Assembly: GCA_942486035.1 (NCBI GenBank)
Contig: CALNXK010000038.1
Span: 627,001-691,000 of the forward strand
From: Porites lobata
Taxonomy: Eukaryota; Cnidaria; Anthozoa; Scleractinia; Poritidae
Direction: 5' to 3'
DNA length: 64,000 bases
Shown here: piece by piece, positions 57,516 to 64,000 of the stretch
Numbering within the stretch: position 1 is the first letter of the stretch
Layout: every line of letters begins with the position of its first letter
Position numbers and translations under genes: made by a program
The notes under the pieces: model-generated
Seen by the model: only the letters and a program-made list of their open reading frames with translations
What the model was told of the DNA's origin: nothing
Database searches by the model: none

Positions 57516-58640
57516 CAGTGGATAGTGTTCTTCGCGCGCTCTGATTGGCTACTCAATCAGTGAACGCGATGACCGAACGGTCGCGGTCGTCGCTTTTTCT
57601 TGGCGACAAATAAAACTTTTCAAGGCGTTTGTTTAGCTCTTGCGGGGAAGTTTCTTCAAAAGGAGTTGTGAATTCTTTTTGTAGTTAAAATCATTCTGCA
57701 AAAAATATTATTATATTTAGTTTTAAGCTTATTTATGAACAAGACAACTAAATAACGTAACGCAAGACAAGCTTAATTTGCATTTGCAAACAAAAAACTT
57801 TTTCACCGGTTTTATCGATAAAATCAAGTCAAAAAGACACAGCTTTACCTGTTAAAACTTCCAAACCGAACTTCGTCACCTTCTTCATGTATTTTGGGAA
57901 TAGGTTGCTTGATTAGTTGTGAAATTTCTTAGTTTGTTACGGCAGCAAACCGGGAAGGTATTTTGCTTGCAGGAACTGGAGGTGAATTGTAATCGTTGGC
58001 AACAGTAAATGAGTTAAAGATCATCATTTTTGTGCTCAATTATCTCACTGTTTTAGTAGATACTAAAACAATTATTCACCTTAGTGTCCGTGCTAGCCAC
58101 CTCCACTTTGGTAAATAATTGTTATTTATTCACTTCATATAAGTTGAATCAAATTGTTTGGACAAGCACTTTTGCGTTTTGGACAACCAAAATCTCTATG
58201 ATGGTTGTCGGAAGGACAAGTAGATTACAAAATGTTTCTCTTACTCTGACAGTGGGAGGAAGATACCCGGTATACGTATTACCCCCGTTATACTATCAAT
58301 GTTCTTCACGTGATACCGAACATTTGTTGGTATTGAGTTCAGGTCGGGTTGTACACAGTCTCCCTCAACCCACAAAAAAGTGACATAAGTGGACAAGTAT
58401 CCCAGTATCCCATTCAGGAGCAGCCCTGGGTACCAGACTGACTTGTGTGCTCCTTCAGACAGTCCCTTCAGTACAGATGTAATACGACTCAACAATGAAA
58501 TAAAAGGCAAAATTCACAATCAATTTGGAATAAAACCTGATATAAACAATAAATCAGGAAGTACATTATAAAAGAACCAAAAAAACACTTCACAACTTGT
58601 TCCAATAACTTTACGGTTTTCATTTCTAAAATACAGGTCA
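57516..58640. other. Intergenic sequence with weak repeats, no gene recognised
   Basis: Contains 'gcgctctgattggctactcaatcag' and 'ggcagcaaaccgggaaggtattttgc', which look repeat-derived, and a short inverted pair around 58065-58130 (aaacaattattcacc / ggtaaataattgtt). Several open frames near 58084-58510 show no splice logic or familiar residues. Confidence 0.4.
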
Positions 58641-58651
58641 AAGATTTCCAG

Positions 58652-58818
58652 CCACCGTAAAGGTGATGTTAAACGATTTGCAACGACGATTTTCCACGCA
58701 ACACATCATTTCCACATTGTTTCAAATGGTTGCAACCTTGTTCCAAGATTGCTACGCTGCGTTGTGCAAAAAATCGTCGTTGCGAATCGTCCCGTGTAGC
58801 ATCACCTTAATGGTGCGG
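58652..58818. mobile_element. 167-bp MITE with 45-bp inverted ends
   Basis: Left 'ccaccgtaaaggtgatgttaaacgatttgcaacgacgatttt' is matched by the complement of 'aaaaaatcgtcgttgcgaatcgtcccgtgtagcatcaccttaatggtgcgg'. No coding capacity. Confidence 0.75.
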
Positions 58819-59535
58819 TTTTCGCCTTCTTTATGGCACCAAAAGAGGGTAAGTCTACAAACTACACGGTCTATCACGCCCATTTCCACCACACAGCTTG
58901 CGGACCCTCTGTTTTTTCGTTGCAATTAAAAACAAGTAGGCCAATATTTCTAACCCAAATGCACACTTTAATGAGAGCCGTACAAAATCAATACAAGCAG
59001 GCGGGTAGCTATAAAGTAAATAAACAATTGTCCGAAAAAATAGTCCAGAGGCCAGATTATATATATATTTTTTTTTCTGTTAGATTTCCATTTTTTTCTG
59101 TTGTTTGTGTTTGCTATTATTGTTTGTTTTTTTTTTTACTTTCGTGCCTCTGGCTGAGGGATTATACCTAGCTAAGTTGAATCCTTGCCTAAAACTGAGA
59201 GAAGTCAGCAGTAAATGTTTTACCGCCACTAGCCTTTCATTATTACCCACAGGGTAAGGTACTGTATCGTATTTGTCAAAGAGCTCTGCCGGACTGCTGA
59301 TTTGATAACGTTGTAATAAATTTCTTCAGACTCTCTGTATATGTCTGCACATGTAAAAGCGCAACATAATTCAGCTTTTTCACTCTTCCAGTGATTTCGT
59401 ATGAATGTTAAAACACTTCAGTGACTTATCGATGACTCGTGCAAATTATCTTTCCTGTTTCCTCCTGTATGAACGTATTTCAGAGCGAATGACAGTGGAA
59501 GCCAACATTTCTTTGTGCCATATATGGGGTAATGA
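58819..59535. other. Downstream flank of the second SLC25 gene
   Basis: About 700 bp with poly-T tracts near 59068-59140 and a (TA)n run at 59060. No exon-like stretch seen. It probably includes the 3' untranslated region of the minus-strand carrier gene. Confidence 0.35.
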
Positions 59536-62339
59536 TCATTTTCTGAACGGCAGCTGTAGTCCCTCGCCATAAAGGAGGGCTTTGGTTATTTCATAAGTCA
59601 CAAACTGTATTCCAACCAGAGGAGCGACCTACAAAACCGATAACAACGCGTTAGTTGCCGAGAAATGCACTTGACACTTGAACCCAGGCACCTTGAAAGG
59701 CCTTAACTGGCGACAGTGTGACTGGGATTCTGGACAGCCTTGGAAAAGATCCGACATTTCGCCACGCCACTACTGGTTTCGCCGCGAAATGACGTCTGAA
59801 TAACGAGCGCAGAAGTTCCATACTGATGACGCCTTACTACCCAGACATAGGTAGAAGCACCGCCCTGTTTGGATATTGACACGTCATCAGTATGGAATTT
59901 CTGCGGCCCTTCCTCAGGCGTCATTTTTCACGGGAAAACCAGTGATGATGTCACGAAAAGTCGGCTGCTTTCTCACTGCTTGTAATGTTACCCTTTTTTA
60001 GCGCTGTCAGTTTACTGATAAAGAAATTGTGCAGGAAGCTTTTAACATATCCTCAAACGAGAGTGGTTTCACAAAATGGACCAAGAATTCACTCACAAAG
60101 AACGCTGACTGGTAAGTTAAAAAGAAAATATGATGTCCCCGCCTAAAAATTGAAATCTTTCAAATTCGACAAAATGAAAATTGCATAGGGCCACTAACGC
60201 ATACACACAAAACAAACTAAAAATAAACGTCTGAGTTTTAACGTTATACTGTTACTATTACCTTTAACAAATTTGGCCACATTCCCTTGTATAAACCTTG
60301 AAAGCCTTCCAGTTTGACAATAACTGTAAATGCATTTCCGGTTGAAGTGTATGCAAATAAGTCTCCACTAATTCCTTTCATCTGCATCCTTCTTCGTACT
60401 ACATCTAGTGGATAGGTTACTGAGAAAAAAGAACAATCATGACAGAAATCAGGAATTAAAAGTACAAGTATTCGGAAATTTTGGAGTGGAAGTTACTTCT
60501 ATATAGGAGTTTTATGAGCCCTATTTTCAGTAGCTATTCGGTTTGAGATTAACCTCTCTGAGGTGCTAAATGTATCGCCGTTTCGTCTCTTCTTTATTCT
60601 TGAGTAAAACATTATGAAGATGAAGTTCCTCTCTGTTTCAGGAATTGTTTGGACAACGGACCTCTTGCAATCTTAGCCATGGTTGGACTGGAAGTTAATA
60701 TACTGGTCACTGTGAGTAGGTCCATGATCTGTTGATGGCACTGAGTCTTGATGCTTATAGATGCAGGCATGTAACCAGCGAATGTGTCCGCTCCTACTGA
60801 ACTTTATACTTGTGCTGATATCATTTTCAATAAAATCCTCGACATTGTGCTGATGCATCTAGGTAAATGTGTCATCTACTTACCTTGATCAGTTGCAAAT
60901 GTACCGTTACGAAATCATTCCTATGTTAACGTTCCTGCAGAAGAAACTCTTATAATAGGGATTCACTCTGTAGAAACGACTTCCACTCCAAGAATAACCA
61001 ATGCAAAATGAGACTTCTTGAATCTATTTGACATTCCAATTAGAAAGTGAACAAAGTTCACCACTAGTTTTTTAATGTGAGTAAAACCCGATAAGGAAAA
61101 ACAATTTGAATACGTTTTCGCTGAAAAAAAAAAACGACAAAGTCTGTTTAAATTCAAGGCCAGTTAAAACAGAACTAAGTTGGTTAAAAGAAAAACAGAA
61201 CAAAAATAAAAGGAAGCAAAAGAATCAATACAAACTTGAGAAGAAGCACAAATGATATACAGAAGGAAAGGAACCTTCCGGTTTTTATTGACTTGATTTT
61301 GACTTTATTGAACTGACTTTATTAAATTCGCACGGTGACTCAACACGGTGACAGGGGATCAAACAGGACTAACGTCCCAATTGATATCAATCCCTTCATT
61401 ACCCACCCAGCCCATGAAAGGTTGTACTACACCACCGGTGTCTACGCCCCCTACTCTTTACGAACCGAACAGCAGTGTGGGTTCTTTTACGTCCCACAAG
61501 AATCAGAACAGTGAAAGAGCTGTAAGATGGGGCCTGCGGTTTCTCGTCCTTATCCAAGATGACTAGAATGTCTAACCATTTGTAGATGTCATAACAAAGG
61601 CGGAATATTCTCCTCAATTATTTAAGACCCTGAGGGTTGGTCCGGCCAGGGTTTGAACCTACGACCTCCCGCTCGGCAGACCGGCGCTTAATCAATTGAC
61701 CTAACCGCGCGGCGATTTTAAACGCAAAGGCTCTTTTGAATCCAGTGGCTAAAACAGCTGTTCGTCTTACCTGTCTGTGAAATAGCTCCAGCTAATCCAC
61801 CACACATCAAACGAACAGTAACAGGTAACTCCTTGTCTTTATCCATCCGCTTTAACTCTGCCTCACGAGCATGCGCAATAAAGTGGCTCAGCACAAAATC
61901 TAGAAACAGTACTCTTGTAATTAATAAAATGCAACAATTTATCAAATGCTATAACTTATATTCTTCACTTCAGCTTGTTTTCTTCTAAGAAACCTTTAAA
62001 AACTTCTAAAGGCAATCAAATTGTTGCAGAGTACATCATGCTTGACCTGCTTAAATGAGAGTACATATTATTATCTTTTACAGGAACAAGTCATCAAAAA
62101 CAGTGAACAACCCTGAAATTCGGTTGTATGTGCAATCTTTGACTGGAAGAAATGAGTGAAACAGAGCAGAGTCAACTATGAAGAGCACCATCAATATTTT
62201 GAAATAAATAACACATTATTCAAGTAAAGAGAGTATTATTAAAATATGATCATCAAAATAATATTGCTTATGTGTAACATTAGTCACCTTTAAGTGTTTC
62301 ATAAACTGCAAAATTTAAGCCAATGTAAGGAGCAATTCC
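59536..62339 (-). CDS. SLC25 mitochondrial carrier, tandem paralogue, 5' partial (last 4 exons)
   Basis: C-terminal 143 residues of a second carrier, exons 62339-62288, 61899-61771, 60419-60262 and 59628-59536. The first three have exactly the lengths (52, 129, 158 nt) and phases of the matching exons in the gene at 45922-55111, so the two are tandem duplicates. The product includes GIAPYIGLNFAVYETLKG, KELPVTVRLMCGGLAGAISQ, TYPLDVVRRRMQMKGISGDL and GLYKGMWPNLLKVAPLVGIQ, ending LLYGEGLQLPFRK. The helix 5-6 linker and C-terminus differ clearly from the neighbour. Exons for the first carrier repeat and half of the second must lie beyond the minisatellite, past the window end. Substrate unknown; same group as the neighbour. 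Confidence 0.9.
59771..59958. mobile_element. 188-bp MITE in the SLC25 paralogue's last intron
   Basis: 'actggtttcgccgcgaaatgacgtctgaataacgagcgcagaagttccatactgatgacg' is mirrored with some changes by 'cgtcatcagtatggaatttctgcggcccttcctcaggcgtcatttttcacgggaaaaccagt'. Arms of about 60-65 bp, short loop. Confidence 0.75.
60420..61320. other. Intron of the SLC25 paralogue without recognisable features
   Basis: AT-rich. Short open frames on both strands (for example near 60673-60858 and 60963-61157) lack family residues and splice logic. Confidence 0.4.
61420..61714 (-). repeat. tRNA-headed SINE, minus orientation, sharing the CTCAGGGTCTTAAA core
   Basis: On the minus strand from 61714: A-box-like GGTTAGGTCAATTGATTAAG, B box GTAGGTTCAAACCCTGG, then CAACCCTCAGGGTCTTAAAT and a body containing GACGAGAAACCGCAGGCCCC and TGGGACGTAAAAGAACCCAC. 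The core after the tRNA head resembles that of the copies at 10767 and 41641, but head and tail differ. Confidence 0.7.
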
Positions 62340-62778
62340 CTGTTAAAAATAATAATAACAAATATTGTATTCTACCATTGACTTGACATTCACAGTCCTA
62401 ATGATTCGCCAAACTGGAAAATCCCATCAAAGTGGAACTTATATATAAGGGTAGGCACAGGTTACCAGTTTTAGATAACACACATGGTGAAACAGGAAGT
62501 GTTGCTAAGATTTCAAGAAGGCGGGGATATGTAATTAGTAGGCAGGAAATTGAACGGCTATGAGGTCCTACTTCCTTTTGTTTTCCATGAAAGTATCCTG
62601 AGGTCATACCAGCTAACAGTAACCAGGGAAAATCCACAGCCCCAGGCCTTTCATGGCAACCCTCTGGTAAAAAAAACATTAGCTTGGAGTTCTAAGTAAT
62701 GTACTCAGGGTTGTCAAAATGCGTCGGCAACCGCCGTTATCACCGGCTAGTTTAAATTTTTTGCCGCCTGTAACCTTA
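62340..62778. other. Intron sequence between SLC25 exon and minisatellite
   Basis: No exon of the carrier is visible here. The exon matching 49207-49297 of the neighbour gene would be expected next but is absent, so it lies beyond the minisatellite. Confidence 0.45.
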
Positions 62779-64000
62779 GAAACACATATATCTACTGATA
62801 TGCGCTCCCCTACCTTAGAAACATGTATCCCTAGTGGTATGTGTTCCCCCACCTGGGAAACAAGTATCCCTAGTGATTTATGTTCCCCTACCTGGGAAAC
62901 ACATATCCCTAGTGATATGTGTTCCCCTACCTGGGAAACACATATCCCTAGTGTTACGTGTTCCCCCACCTGGGAAACAGATATCCCTAGTGATTTATGT
63001 TCCCCTACCTGGGAAACACATATCCCTAGTGTTATGTGTTCCCCCACCTGGAAAACAGATATCCCTAGTGATATGTGTTCCCCCACCAAGGAAACATGTA
63101 TCCCTAGTCATATGTGTTCCCCTACCTGGGACAAAAATAGCCCTAGTGTTATGTGTTCCCCCACGTGGGAAACAAGTATCTTTAGTGATTTATGTTCCCC
63201 CACCTGGGAAACACACATCTTTAGTGATATGTGTTCTGCCACCTGGGAAACATGTATCCCTAGTGATATGTGTTCCCCTACCAGGGAAACACATATCCCT
63301 AGTGTTATGTGTCCCCCCACCTGGGAAACAGATATCCCTAGTGATTTATGTTCCCCTACCTGGGAAACACATATCCCTAGTGTTATGTGTTCTCCCACCT
63401 GGAAAACAGATATCCCTAGTGATATGTGTTCCCCCACCAAGGAAACATGTATCCCTAGTCATATGTGTTCCCCTGCCTGGGAAAAAAATAGCCCTAGTGT
63501 TATGTGTTCCCCCACGTGGGAAACAAGTATCTTTAGTGATTTATGTTCCCCCACCTGGGAAACACACATCTTTAGTGATATGTGTTCTGCCACCTGGGAA
63601 ACATGTATCCCTAGTGATATGTGTTCCCCTACCAGGGAAACACATATTCCTAGTGATATGTGTTCCCCGACCTGGGAAACACATATCCCTAGTGATACGG
63701 GTTCCCCCACCTAGGAAACACATATCCCTAGTGATATGTGTTCCCCCACCTGGGAAACACGTATCCCAAGTGATATGTGTTCCCCTACCTGAGAAACACA
63801 TATCTCTAGTGATATGTGTTCCCTCACCTGGGAAACACATATCCCTAGTGATATGTGTTCCCTCACCTGGGAAACACATATCCCTAGTGATATGTGTTCC
63901 CCTACCTGGGAAACACATATTCCTTGTGATGTGTGTTCCCCTACCTGCACAACACATATGCATAGTGATATGTTTTTTCCTACCTGGGAAACACATATCC
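62779..64000. repeat. 39-bp palindromic minisatellite with a 351-bp higher-order period
   Basis: About 31 tandem copies of a 39-bp unit (GAAACACATATCCCTAGTGA ... TGTTCCCCCACCTGG) run to the window end. The half ACACATATC faces GATATGTGT within each unit, so every unit can fold. A block of nine distinguishable units starting near 62975 recurs 351 bp later near 63326. Because 39 is a multiple of three, long frames stay open: a 331-codon + frame at 62719-63714 and several on the minus strand. I regard these as by-products of the repeat. It probably lies within an intron of the minus-strand SLC25 paralogue. Confidence 0.92.

Noticed and set aside
57342..57563. 73-codon frame as a confirmed gene
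   Set aside because: It lies between the arms of a foldback element and runs through one arm. Kept only as a finding because no parent gene is recognised.
62719..63714. 331-codon plus-strand frame of 13-residue repeats as a possible gene
   Set aside because: It is entirely made of the 39-bp minisatellite. Minus-strand frames are equally open, the start lies outside the repeat, and no splice or promoter context supports it.
62779..64000. CRISPR-like array
   Set aside because: Units are contiguous without unique spacers, there are no cas genes, and the window is a eukaryotic genome; it is a minisatellite.

Overview
This window is eukaryotic nuclear DNA from an animal, most likely an anthozoan cnidarian (stony coral or sea anemone). 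The evidence is AT-rich sequence with short exons, GT-AG introns, vertebrate-like gene structures, TTAGGG-type telomere-like motifs, and dense small repeats (C/G-rich 'CCCGGGGGGG' elements, tRNA-derived SINEs, CR1-like LINE remnants, an integrase-type DNA transposon) of the kind familiar from coral and anemone genomes. The species cannot be fixed from sequence alone. There are no bacterial operons, CRISPR arrays or rRNA genes.

Layout. (1) 235-4524, + strand: the last eight exons of UBR5, an N-degron/HECT E3 ubiquitin ligase, covering the MLLE (PABC) domain and the HECT domain. The 5' part lies outside the window. (2) 5300-7200: repeat-rich intergenic DNA. (3) 7223-14331, +: a complete ten-exon UCP4 (SLC25A27) mitochondrial carrier of 306 aa. 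(4) 15150-37073, -: a complete 28-exon TBL3 (Utp13) WD40 gene of 900 aa. Its introns hold an apparently intact 2.6-kb integrase-type (Ginger1-like) DNA transposon at 24196-26794, SINEs, MITEs and a broken gag-like fragment. (5) 37264-45251, +: a complete nine-exon NUP42 (NUPL2) nucleoporin of 423 aa, head to head with TBL3; the two start codons are about 190 bp apart. (6) 45922-55111, -: a complete ten-exon SLC25 mitochondrial carrier of 325 aa. (7) 55112-59535: repeat-rich intergenic DNA with several inverted-repeat elements. (8) 59536-62339, -: the last four coding exons of a second SLC25 carrier. It is a tandem paralogue of (6), and its three fully comparable exons have identical lengths. 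(9) 62779-64000: a 39-bp minisatellite with a 9-unit (351-bp) higher-order period, running off the window end.

How the genes relate. The coding genes are housekeeping: protein turnover, mitochondrial transport, ribosomal RNA processing and mRNA export. TBL3 (nucleolar SSU processome) and NUP42 (mRNA export at the pore) appear to share one short promoter region. All exon models were joined by hand from splice sites and reading phase. Every junction keeps frame, which strongly supports them, but none has been checked against transcripts. The most interesting non-genic items are the integrase transposon with TGTTG...CAACA ends and a TATA target duplication, the palindromic 39-bp higher-order minisatellite, and a set of four C/G-ended MITEs with 7-9 bp target duplications.
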